A stretch of 64,000 nt of DNA from Acinetobacter soli (GTDB taxonomy: Bacteria; Pseudomonadota; Gammaproteobacteria; Pseudomonadales; Moraxellaceae). The position numbers and the translations under genes were made by a program. The notes under the pieces were generated by a model. It did no database searches, was not told the origin of the DNA, and worked only from the letters and a program-made list of their open reading frames with translations. The first letter of the stretch is position 1; each line of letters starts with the position of its first letter. Positions 56,749 to 64,000 of this stretch are shown one piece after another. The DNA lies in assembly GCF_000760595.1 (NCBI RefSeq), contig NZ_BBNM01000006.1, positions 124,001 to 188,000 on the forward strand. The letters run 5' to 3'.

Positions 56749-57102
56749 TCAATGTGCAGATTTACGCGCGTTTTGGTTCATCTGGTAGGTCCATGCCTCT
56801 AGTTTTTCTCCAGTTTCCAATTGAATCTCGACCTGAACACGCTCATATTGAAAGCCCTCAAATTCGTCTAACCTGTCCCAATGCTGGTCTAGCTCATCAC
56901 TGCTAAACAAGAAACCTGCTACCCGAGGTGCGCCCGAATCCAGAACAATCGCAGGCAAGCCTTGATCTGGCCCCCAATCCAAGGTATGAATCACGCCGCG
57001 AACATAAGCCTTTTGCCAGACTCCATCTATATTGGCCATAATGTGTGCGTTTTCTCGGTTTGGGCACAAGGTGCCATAAGCAAAAAGTCTGTTCACTGCC
57101 AA
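56749..57102 (-). CDS. Gamma-glutamylcyclotransferase-like (YtfP/AIG2) protein
   Basis: A 117-residue protein of the GGCT fold. The YGTLCP substrate loop (about 9-14) and the catalytic glutamate region LDEFEGFQYERV (about 77-88) are present. Start uncertain: TTG at 57102, with GAGG close before it, or GTG two codons later. It may cleave gamma-glutamyl compounds; no evidence for the substrate. Confidence 0.78.
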   Translation of the reverse strand: MAVNRLFAYGTLCPNRENAHIMANIDGVWQKAYVRGVIHTLDWGPDQGLPAIVLDSGAPRVAGFLFSSDELDQHWDRLDEFEGFQYERVQVEIQLETGEKLEAWTYQMNQNARKSAH

Positions 57103-57187
57103 AATATCCTCTGGATTTCAAATGATGTGCACGAATCGTTATTTTCTCAAATTCATAAGAAAAATTCATGCCAAATAAAATTGGTAC

Positions 57188-57219
57188 ATAAAAAACGGCA
57201 CTGTTTGTGCCGTTTTTAA
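57188..57219 (-). terminator. Terminator of mscL
   Basis: Stem AAAAACGGCAC / GTGCCGTTTTT (57191-57201 and 57207-57217), 17 bp after the mscL stop. The plus-strand A-run gives the T-run on the minus strand. Confidence 0.9.
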
Positions 57220-57234
57220 AACAGGATGTTGAAT

Positions 57235-57675
57235 TTAAGCTTCTGGGCGCTTTCTTAACTCGTCACGAATTTCGCGCAGTAACGCAATATCTTCTGGTGT
57301 CGGTGCTGGTGCAGCAGGCGCAGCCTCTTGTTTACGGCGCATACGGTTGATGAGTTTCACCATTAAAAATACCACCCATGCCAAAATCAGGAAGTTGATC
57401 AAAATGGTAATAAAATTACCATAGGTGAGCACGTTCACCCCCGCTTTTTGCAAAGCATCTAAAGATTGCAGATTGTCAGGATTGTTCCCGAGTACAATAA
57501 ACTTCTGGGTGAAGTCGACGCCTCCTCCGGTAATCAGTGTGATTAATGGCATGATCACGTCTTTTACCAAAGAATCGACAATCTTACCAAATGCACCACC
57601 AATAATGACCCCGACGGCCAGATCAATCATATTGCCCTTAACAGCAAATTCTTTAAATTCTTGAATAATACTCAT
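57235..57675 (-). CDS. mscL: Large-conductance mechanosensitive channel
   Basis: A 146-residue pentameric osmotic release channel. The N-terminal amphipathic helix and TM1 read [22 protein letters not shown], the pore constriction is in the same region, and TM2 is about 84-107. The C-terminal tail contains [17 protein letters not shown], which is a typical coiled-coil bundle. Length is typical of the family. Confidence 0.95.
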   Translation of the reverse strand: MSIIQEFKEFAVKGNMIDLAVGVIIGGAFGKIVDSLVKDVIMPLITLITGGGVDFTQKFIVLGNNPDNLQSLDALQKAGVNVLTYGNFITILINFLILAWVVFLMVKLINRMRRKQEAAPAAPAPTPEDIALLREIRDELRKRPEA

Positions 57676-57845
57676 GAAAAATCTCCAGACAGCACTTGAG
57701 TGCTGCGTTGTTTTTTAATGACATTCTTAAAATGAATGCAGCTTTTATGTCAGTTATGGATTTTAATTTACTGTTTTTTACTTCAAAAACAAAAGTTATT
57801 TCACATTTCAACTACATAAAACGTTTTTAGCACTGCGTTTTAAAC

Positions 57846-57880
57846 ATAAAAAAACTGCCAGACGAGCTGGCAGTTTCTTG
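57846..57880 (-). terminator. Terminator of typA
   Basis: Stem AAACTGCCAG / CTGGCAGTTT (57852-57861 and 57867-57876) followed on the minus strand by a T-run, 25 bp after the typA stop. Confidence 0.85.
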
Positions 57881-57901
57881 CTTGTATCGAGCCGGAGCCG
57901 A

Positions 57902-59734
57902 TTACGCGCGGTTACGTTTACGTTCGTTTTCAGTCAAGTAACGCTTACGGATACGAATTGACTTCGGTGTTACTTCAACTAGCTCATCATCTTCAATGAA
58001 TTCAAGCGCTTGTTCAAGCGTGTATTCAATTGCAGGTGTAAGTGTCAATGCATCATCTGTACCAGACGCACGTACGTTGGTTAACTGTTTCGCTTTGGTT
58101 GGGTTAACCACCATGTCGTCAGAACGTGAGTTGATACCCACGATCATGCCTTCATACACTTCAAGCTGTGGCTTAGCAAACAAACGACCACGGTCTTGCA
58201 AGCTGAACAATGCATAGCCCAAGCAAGTTCCCTGAACCATAGAAATCAATACACCGTTTTGACGCTTCGCAACAGTACCTTGTTTCACAGGACCATAATG
58301 AGAGAAGCTTGACGTCATGATTCCTGTACCAGAGGTCATGGTCAAGAATTCAGAACGGAAACCAATCAAACCACGTGATGGAACAGTTGCTTCAATACGG
58401 ATACGGCCTTTACCGTCAACTTCCATATTGGTCATTTCGCCTTTACGATGGCCCATTTGTTCCATCACAGCGCCTTGATGCTGTTCTTCTACGTCAAACG
58501 TTACGTTTTCGTAAGGTTCTTGTTTTTCGCCATCAATTTCTTTGATGATTACTTGTGGACGCGATACGCCCAACTCGAAACCTTCACGACGCATGTTTTC
58601 AATTAAAACTGAAAGGTGAAGTTCACCACGGCCAGATACTTTGAAACGGTCTGGACTGTCTGTGTCTTCTACACGAAGTGCAACGTTGTGAATTAATTCG
58701 CGGTCAAGACGTTCACGAATGTTACGTGAAGTCACGAACTTACCTTCTTTACCAGCAAACGGTGAGTTGTTGACTTGGAAAGTCATCGATACGGTTGGTT
58801 CATCAACAGACAATGGTGGAAGCGCTTCAACATTTTTCTGATCACAAATGGTGTCGGAAATGTTGAGTGCATCAATACCGGTAATACATACGATGTCACC
58901 TGCAGATGCAGAATCTACATCGACACGCTCAAGACCATGGTAACCCATGATTTTTAAGATACGACCGTTACGTGTGTTGCCTTCTTTATCAATCACAGTA
59001 ACAGGTGTGTTGGTTTTTACTGAACCGCGCTGAATACGGCCAACACCAATTACACCTACGAAGCTGTTGTAGTCGAGTGATGAAATTTGCATTTGGAACG
59101 GACCATCAACATCAACTGCTGGTGGTTCAACGATGTCTACAATCGTTTCAAACAACGGCGTCATGTCTTCAGCCAATTCTTCTGGTGAAGGACCTGCAAC
59201 ACCACGAAGACCAGATGCATAAACAATTGGGAAGTCCAACTGCTCATCAGTTGCACCCAAGTTATCAAACAAGTCAAATACTTGATCGATTACCCAGTCA
59301 CAACGTGCGCTTGGCTTGTCGACTTTGTTGATAATCACGATTGGCTTCAAACCACGTGCAAACGCTTTTTGAGTTACGAAACGCGTTTGTGGCATTGGGC
59401 CTTCTTGAGAGTCAACAAGCAACAATACACAGTCAACCATCGACATTACACGTTCAACTTCGCCACCGAAGTCGGCGTGTCCCGGGGTGTCTACGATGTT
59501 AATACGGTATTCAGTGTCGGTACGTTTGTCGAGCCACTTGATTGCTGTGTTTTTTGCAAGAATGGTAATACCACGCTCGCTCTCAAGCGCATTCGAGTCC
59601 ATGACACGCTCAATCTCACCCGCGCGATCGCCAAGTGCACCTGATTGTTGAAGAAGTTTATCGACAAGGGTAGTTTTCCCGTGGTCGACGTGTGCAATAA
59701 TTGCAATATTGCGGAGATTTTTGATATCTGACAT
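57902..59734 (-). CDS. typA: Translational GTPase TypA/BipA
   Basis: Ribosome-associated GTPase of 610 residues, the normal size. G1 [10 protein letters not shown] (about 14-23), G2 ERGITI, G3 DTPGHADFG and G4 NKVDKPSA are all visible, followed by EF-G-like domains II, III and V and the BipA-specific C-terminal domain. It helps 50S assembly and stress adaptation. Stands alone with its own terminator. Confidence 0.96.
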   Translation of the reverse strand: MSDIKNLRNIAIIAHVDHGKTTLVDKLLQQSGALGDRAGEIERVMDSNALESERGITILAKNTAIKWLDKRTDTEYRINIVDTPGHADFGGEVERVMSMVDCVLLLVDSQEGPMPQTRFVTQKAFARGLKPIVIINKVDKPSARCDWVIDQVFDLFDNLGATDEQLDFPIVYASGLRGVAGPSPEELAEDMTPLFETIVDIVEPPAVDVDGPFQMQISSLDYNSFVGVIGVGRIQRGSVKTNTPVTVIDKEGNTRNGRILKIMGYHGLERVDVDSASAGDIVCITGIDALNISDTICDQKNVEALPPLSVDEPTVSMTFQVNNSPFAGKEGKFVTSRNIRERLDRELIHNVALRVEDTDSPDRFKVSGRGELHLSVLIENMRREGFELGVSRPQVIIKEIDGEKQEPYENVTFDVEEQHQGAVMEQMGHRKGEMTNMEVDGKGRIRIEATVPSRGLIGFRSEFLTMTSGTGIMTSSFSHYGPVKQGTVAKRQNGVLISMVQGTCLGYALFSLQDRGRLFAKPQLEVYEGMIVGINSRSDDMVVNPTKAKQLTNVRASGTDDALTLTPAIEYTLEQALEFIEDDELVEVTPKSIRIRKRYLTENERKRNRA

Positions 59735-59910
59735 GAAAATTCGATAAGCCTAAAACTTGAGGGCAAATTATACAGAAAAATGCTACATAAAAGTAGTGAC
59801 AGTTTATTGACATAGCCGCGTTTTTTTCACCTCTTGTCTATTATCTTTTATTATTTCCCTCATCTCGATTAGAATACCGCCACCTTGTCGTAGCTGACCG
59901 ATGATTTTAC

Positions 59911-61284
59911 ATGTCTGATTCTTCCAATTTTCCCTCTAAAAACAACGATCAACTCGACCTTGTGTATGGTTTGAATGATCGGCCTGCACCGTTTGTCTCA
60001 TTCCTGGCAGCTTTGCAACATTTACTCGCAATTATTGTTCCGATTGTGACACCAGGCTTGCTGATTTGTCTGGCATTGGGGGTTTCACGTGAAGAAACCA
60101 ACATGATCTTGTCGATGTCATTGGTAATTTCTGGCGTTGCCACATTTTTACAATGTAAAAAAGTCGGCCCTTTAGGGGCTGGTCTTTTGATCGTGCAAGG
60201 TACCAGTTTTAACTTTATTGGCCCCATTATTGGGATTGGTAGCGCTATGGTGGCGGCCGGTACGCCTGTCAATCAAGTCATGGCTGCTATTTTTGGTGTG
60301 GTGATTGCCGGCTCATTTATTGAAATGGGTGTGTCGCGTATTTTACCTTGGATCAAAACCCTGATTACACCGCTGGTGACTGGTATTGTGGTGTTACTGA
60401 TCGGACTCACTTTAATCAAAGAAGGCCTGATCAGTATGGGCGGTGGTTATCAGGCCATGCAAGATCAGACCTTTGCCAGCAGCGATAACCTCATCATGTC
60501 ATGTACGGTGTTGGCAATTATTATTCTTCTCAATCGTATTCAGGTGATCTGGATCAAGAGTTCTGCCATTCTGATTGCTTTAATTGTGGGATATATTCTT
60601 GCGGGTTTTATGGGTCATTTAAATTTTTCAGGTTTAAATGAAACACCATTGGTTCAGATTCCCACGCCTATGCATTTTGGGCTGAGTTTTTCATGGAGTC
60701 TGTTTATTCCAATGGCGTTTATTTATCTGGTGACTTCACTTGAAGCGATCGGAGACATTACCGCAACCAGTAAAATTTCAAATCAGGCGGTCAATGGCCC
60801 ACAGTGGATGCAACGAATTAAAGGTGGCGTACTGGTTAATGGCGCCAACTCGCTACTGGCGGGTCTGTTTAATACCTTTCCAAGCTCAGTATTTGCACAA
60901 AACAACGGCGTGATTCAGCTCACGGGTGTGGCCAGCCGCTATGTTGGGATTTGGATTGCGGTACTGCTGATTTTACTTGGACTGTTCCCTGCTGTTGCGG
61001 GCATTATTCAAGCCGTACCGCAAGCGGTTTTGGGTGGAGCTGTTATGGTCATGTTTGGTGCGGTGGCAGCATCAGGTATTAATATTTTATCTGGTATTCA
61101 TTTAGATCGACGTGCCCTACTGATTATTGCCATTTCACTGGCACTGGGTTTAGGTGTTGCACAAGTACCGCAAATTCTGGAACACTTACCCGAATTGTTT
61201 AAAAATATTTTTAGTTCAGGCGTGGCCACTGGTGGGCTTGCAGCACTGATCCTAAATATTGTTTTGCCTGAACATAAACAATAA
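59911..61284 (+). CDS. xanP: NCS2/NAT-family xanthine-type permease
   Basis: Proton symporter of 457 residues with 14 predicted TM helices. The NAT signature QNNGVIQLTG (about 330-339) followed by VASRYVG is that of the XanP/UacT xanthine-urate branch rather than the uracil branch. The conserved SLEAIGDITATSKIS precedes it. Substrate is probably xanthine; confirmed only by family. Confidence 0.88.
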   Translation: MSDSSNFPSKNNDQLDLVYGLNDRPAPFVSFLAALQHLLAIIVPIVTPGLLICLALGVSREETNMILSMSLVISGVATFLQCKKVGPLGAGLLIVQGTSFNFIGPIIGIGSAMVAAGTPVNQVMAAIFGVVIAGSFIEMGVSRILPWIKTLITPLVTGIVVLLIGLTLIKEGLISMGGGYQAMQDQTFASSDNLIMSCTVLAIIILLNRIQVIWIKSSAILIALIVGYILAGFMGHLNFSGLNETPLVQIPTPMHFGLSFSWSLFIPMAFIYLVTSLEAIGDITATSKISNQAVNGPQWMQRIKGGVLVNGANSLLAGLFNTFPSSVFAQNNGVIQLTGVASRYVGIWIAVLLILLGLFPAVAGIIQAVPQAVLGGAVMVMFGAVAASGINILSGIHLDRRALLIIAISLALGLGVAQVPQILEHLPELFKNIFSSGVATGGLAALILNIVLPEHKQ

Positions 61285-61301
61285 TTTAGATCGTATTTAC
61301 A

Positions 61302-61328
61302 TTTTGCCCAGTGAGAACTGGGCTTTGT
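61302..61328 (+). terminator. Terminator after the xanP-like gene
   Basis: Stem GCCCAGT / ACTGGGC (61306-61312 and 61317-61323) followed by TTTGTT. The next gene starts 23 bp later. Confidence 0.65.
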
Positions 61329-61346
61329 TCTTCATGAGAGATTAAG

Positions 61347-62372
61347 ATGGATCCACGCAGTGAAGTGGTACTTCGACAGCATCAATATTTTTCTGGCACG
61401 GTGCTATTGATCAATCCGCCTGCCGATGGCTTATGCCATGAACTGAATCAGCACGCGCAAGCGTCTGTTTGGACGTGGAATTTTGCCGATCATCAATATT
61501 TTGAACAGCAATCAATTGTGACCAGTTTTGGTGTACATTTTCCGTCGGTTACACCCGATCAGGTGATTATTTTTGTTCCCAAATCTAAAGAACTACTGCG
61601 CTATATTTTGCACGTGGTGGTCAGTCACCTCACTCAAGGCCAGTCTATTTTTTTGGTGGGTGAAAAAAAAGGGGGGGTAGAACGTGCTGCCAAACAGTTA
61701 CTCGATTATGGCAAGACCATAAAACTGGACAGTGCACGACATTGCCAGCTTTGGCAGACTAAAATAGACAAAACCGAGCAGTTGCGACCACTTGAACAGT
61801 GGGTACAACAGTACACGGTTAAAGTTGCACAAAATAGCCTCACGGTCTGTGCATTACCAGGTGTATTTAGTCAGCGTCAGCTTGATGTCGGAACAGCCGT
61901 ACTTTTACCTTATCTTGAACAGATAAAATCGGGTAAACTTGCCGACTTCGGATGTGGTGCAGGGGTATTAAGTGCATCTTTAGCGCAGTTAAATCCGCAA
62001 AACAAGATTTGCGCCATGGATGTGGATGCATTCGCACTATGTTCTACAGAGATGACATTTCGTCTAAATGGACTCAATCCGGATCAGTTACAGCTTTGTG
62101 CGGTAACGGGCATTCATGATGCACCATCGGATTTGGATGCTATTGTAAGTAATCCACCTTTTCACCAAGGGATTCATACCGACTATGCCGCCAGTGAGGG
62201 TCTGTGTACAACAGCAAAAAAACACTTAAAGGCAAACGGTGAATTGTGGATCGTGGCGAATCGTTTTTTAAATTATCCCGTTTTGATTGAACAAGCCTTT
62301 GGCCAATGTCAAATAAAAGCAGATCAACAAGGCTTCAAGGTGCTTTATGCCAAAGCAACTTTAGGAAAGTAA
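61347..62372 (+). CDS. rsmC: 16S rRNA (guanine1207-N2)-methyltransferase
   Basis: A 341-residue rRNA methyltransferase with a degenerate N-terminal half and a catalytic C-terminal half. The SAM loop is DFGCGAG (200-206) and the target-base motif is NPPF (269-272), as in RsmC. The frame contains an A8G7 mononucleotide tract (61663-61677) at residues 106-110. The lysP-like gene follows 9 bp after its stop. Confidence 0.9.
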   Translation: MDPRSEVVLRQHQYFSGTVLLINPPADGLCHELNQHAQASVWTWNFADHQYFEQQSIVTSFGVHFPSVTPDQVIIFVPKSKELLRYILHVVVSHLTQGQSIFLVGEKKGGVERAAKQLLDYGKTIKLDSARHCQLWQTKIDKTEQLRPLEQWVQQYTVKVAQNSLTVCALPGVFSQRQLDVGTAVLLPYLEQIKSGKLADFGCGAGVLSASLAQLNPQNKICAMDVDAFALCSTEMTFRLNGLNPDQLQLCAVTGIHDAPSDLDAIVSNPPFHQGIHTDYAASEGLCTTAKKHLKANGELWIVANRFLNYPVLIEQAFGQCQIKADQQGFKVLYAKATLGK

Positions 62373-62381
62373 GGAATTTTC

Positions 62382-63845
62382 ATGAGCGAAACGACTCAAC
62401 CTGATCAGCTCCAGCGTAAGCTAGGTGCTCGTCATTTAAATATGATTGCCATTGGTGGCTCAATTGGCACAGGTTTATTCCTTGCATCCGGCTCGACTAT
62501 TGCCAATGCGGGACCTGGCGGTGCCCTGCTGGCCTACGTGCTCATCGGCGTCATGATTTACTTTTTGATGACCAGCCTAGGCGAACTGGCAACGCATAAT
62601 CCAACCTCGGGCGCTTTCTTTACCTATGGTAACCGCTATGTAGAAGAAGGCTTCGGTTTCGCGCTGGGCTGGAACTACTGGTATAACTGGGCCATTACCG
62701 TAGCTTTTGAGCTGGTGGCAGTACAGTTGATTATGAAATTCTGGTTTCCCGACATTCCAGGATTTTACTGGAGTGCTATTTTCTTGGTGGTGATTTTTGC
62801 CATCAATGCCATGACCGTTAAGGGTTTTGGTGAAAGTGAATTCTGGTTTTCAATGGTCAAAGTGGTCGCAATTATTGCCTTTATCATTATTGGGATGGCC
62901 ATGATTATTAAAATCATGCTGACACCCAATATAGCCACTTTTGGCAACTGGACATACAAAGATGCGCCTTTCGTGGGCGGCTTGCAAGCGATGATTGGTG
63001 TGGCCATGATTGCTGGATTTTCATTTCAGGGAACCGAGATGGTCGGCGTTGCGGCAGGTGAATCTAAAGATCCAAAACGTACTATTCCACTTGCAATCAA
63101 ACAGATTTTCTGGCGAATTCTACTGTTTTATGTGGTCTGTATTTTTATCATTGGCACATTGGTCAGCTACGACGATCCACGTCTGCTTCAAGCAGCGCAT
63201 AGCTCAGATATTGCATTATCACCTTTTACCTTACTCTATGAAAAAGCAGGATTTGCCTTTGCTGCAAGTCTAATGAATGCAGTGATTTTAACTGCAATTC
63301 TTTCGGCTGGAAATTCGGGTATGTACTCCTCTACCCGCATGCTGTGGGATATGGCCAAAGAAGGCCGTGCGCCAAAATGGTTTGCTCGACTTGACCGTCG
63401 TGGCGTGCCAATGAATGCACTTTATGCCACTACAGCCATTGCAGCTTTGTGTTTCCTAACCACATTTATTGGACAACAGGAAGTCTTTAACTGGTTACTC
63501 AACATGTCAGGCATGTGTGGCTTCATTGTTTGGCTGGGTATTGCGATTTCACATTATCGTTTCCGTAAAGGCTATGTTACACAAGGTTATAAACTTGAAG
63601 ATTTAGCCTATCGAGCCAAATTTTTTCCATTTGCACCGTGGTTTGCCTTTATTTTATGTTCGATTATTATTTTAGGACAAAACTATCAAGCCCTTCTGGG
63701 TGGCAAAATCGACTGGATGGGATTACTCTCAACGTATATTAGTATCCCATTGTTCTTGGCAATCTGGTTAGGTTACAAATGGAAATACAAAACTAAATTG
63801 GTGACTTACCAAGAGATGAATGTCAAAGCCGATAAAGATCTGTAA
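62382..63845 (+). CDS. lysP: Lysine-specific-permease-like amino acid transporter
   Basis: APC-family inner-membrane permease of 487 residues, 12 TM helices. It has the family start IGGSIGTGLFLASGS and the LysP-like segments YVEEGFGFALGWNYWYNWA, GFSFQGTEM, LSAGNSGMYSSTRML and GIAISHYRFRKGYV. These match E. coli LysP closely along the whole length, so lysine is the best substrate guess. It follows rsmC by 9 bp. Confidence 0.85.
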   Translation: MSETTQPDQLQRKLGARHLNMIAIGGSIGTGLFLASGSTIANAGPGGALLAYVLIGVMIYFLMTSLGELATHNPTSGAFFTYGNRYVEEGFGFALGWNYWYNWAITVAFELVAVQLIMKFWFPDIPGFYWSAIFLVVIFAINAMTVKGFGESEFWFSMVKVVAIIAFIIIGMAMIIKIMLTPNIATFGNWTYKDAPFVGGLQAMIGVAMIAGFSFQGTEMVGVAAGESKDPKRTIPLAIKQIFWRILLFYVVCIFIIGTLVSYDDPRLLQAAHSSDIALSPFTLLYEKAGFAFAASLMNAVILTAILSAGNSGMYSSTRMLWDMAKEGRAPKWFARLDRRGVPMNALYATTAIAALCFLTTFIGQQEVFNWLLNMSGMCGFIVWLGIAISHYRFRKGYVTQGYKLEDLAYRAKFFPFAPWFAFILCSIIILGQNYQALLGGKIDWMGLLSTYISIPLFLAIWLGYKWKYKTKLVTYQEMNVKADKDL

Positions 63846-63898
63846 TGCTAGTCACTTAATAGAGTAGACAACAACTCGATTATCCGTCACACTGTCAA

Positions 63899-63927
63899 TG
63901 AAACCCAGCAATCGCTGGGTTTTTTAT
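63899..63927 (+). terminator. Terminator of the lysP-like gene
   Basis: Stem AACCCAGC / GCTGGGTT (63902-63909 and 63914-63921) followed by T5. Confidence 0.9.
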
Positions 63928-63984
63928 CCTTTGTACGAGGTATTAGTCATTTACACAAATCTTTAATTTTCAATAGGAAGCATG

Positions 63985-64000
63985 ATGAAACTCAAAGCTG
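63985..64000 (+). CDS. Start of a further gene (truncated by the window edge)
   Basis: An AGGAAG ribosome site at 63975-63980 precedes tandem ATGs at 63982 and 63985. The second has the better spacing. Only MKLKA is visible, which could be the basic start of a signal peptide. No function can be assigned. Confidence 0.45.

Noticed and set aside
1-64000. Mobile elements, CRISPR, tRNA or rRNA genes
   Set aside because: Reading both strands I found no transposase or integrase, no repeat-spacer pattern and no tRNA-like cloverleaf or rRNA sequence. Small RNAs cannot be ruled out by eye.

Overview
The window is a chromosomal segment of a gammaproteobacterium, almost certainly an Acinetobacter. The evidence is a BfmS/BfmR-type two-component pair (receiver Asp at residue 58 of a 238-residue regulator) next to nrdA, a complete nuo operon with fused nuoCD, a gdh-astC-astA catabolic operon, AT-rich intergenic DNA, and Acinetobacter-like small hypothetical proteins. 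I cannot assign a species. I see no insertion sequence, integrase, prophage, CRISPR array, tRNA or rRNA; this looks like conserved core chromosome rather than an island.

Layout. 1-3.1 kb (minus): astA (cut by the window edge), astC and an NAD(P)-type glutamate dehydrogenase, with a divergent Lrp/AsnC regulator at 3.3 kb. This is an arginine-to-glutamate-to-2-oxoglutarate catabolic unit. 3.9-5.7 kb (minus): a small lipoprotein, a LysE/RhtB exporter and a SAM methyltransferase. 5.9-9.3 kb (plus): TetR regulator, 14-TM MFS pump and HlyD adaptor, an EmrAB-like efflux operon with a perfect palindrome at its promoter. 9.4-12.1 kb (plus): HAD hydrolase, ACC deaminase/D-cysteine desulfhydrase-like enzyme, HI0933-type flavoprotein. 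12.1-14.6 kb (minus): two small membrane proteins flanking a CmpX-like mechanosensitive channel. 14.7-17.6 kb: hypothetical protein, fpr and a divergent FinR/YeiE-like LysR regulator, upp.

17.7-32.8 kb (minus): nuoA-nuoB-nuoCD-nuoE-F-G-H-I-J-K-L-M-N, the whole respiratory complex I, tightly packed and ending in a strong terminator. 33.2-35.1 kb (plus): a MASE1-like/GGDEF diguanylate cyclase and a hypothetical protein, convergent with bfmS-bfmR (minus, 35.1-37.5 kb). 38.1-42.5 kb (plus): nrdA, an unlisted 43-residue membrane ORF, and nrdB (class Ia ribonucleotide reductase). The nrdA upstream region carries a perfect DnaA box, and a pair of NrdR-box-like sites 32 bp apart.

42.6-45.8 kb (minus): YegP-like, Nudix, YjdM/PhnA, DUF2939-like, RraB-like and RluA genes. 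46.0-47.6 kb (plus): ygfZ-like and dsbC-like. 47.6-49.9 kb: a divergent hydantoin/allantoin-type racemase and NCS1 permease. 50.1-55.3 kb: Sel1-repeat protein, AEC transporter, old-yellow-enzyme and a TonB receptor. 55.6-56.7 kb (plus): mutM and a parvulin. 56.7-59.7 kb (minus): a GGCT-like protein, mscL and typA/bipA. 59.9-63.8 kb (plus): xanP-like permease, rsmC, lysP-like permease; a further gene starts at the right edge.

No wholly new multi-gene system was found. The observations most worth checking are regulatory: the TetR operator, the nrd control region, the bfmR promoter palindrome, and the long inverted repeat upstream of the TonB receptor. To these I add the hidden 43-residue ORF inside nrdAB and an A8G7 tract in rsmC that could mutate by slippage.
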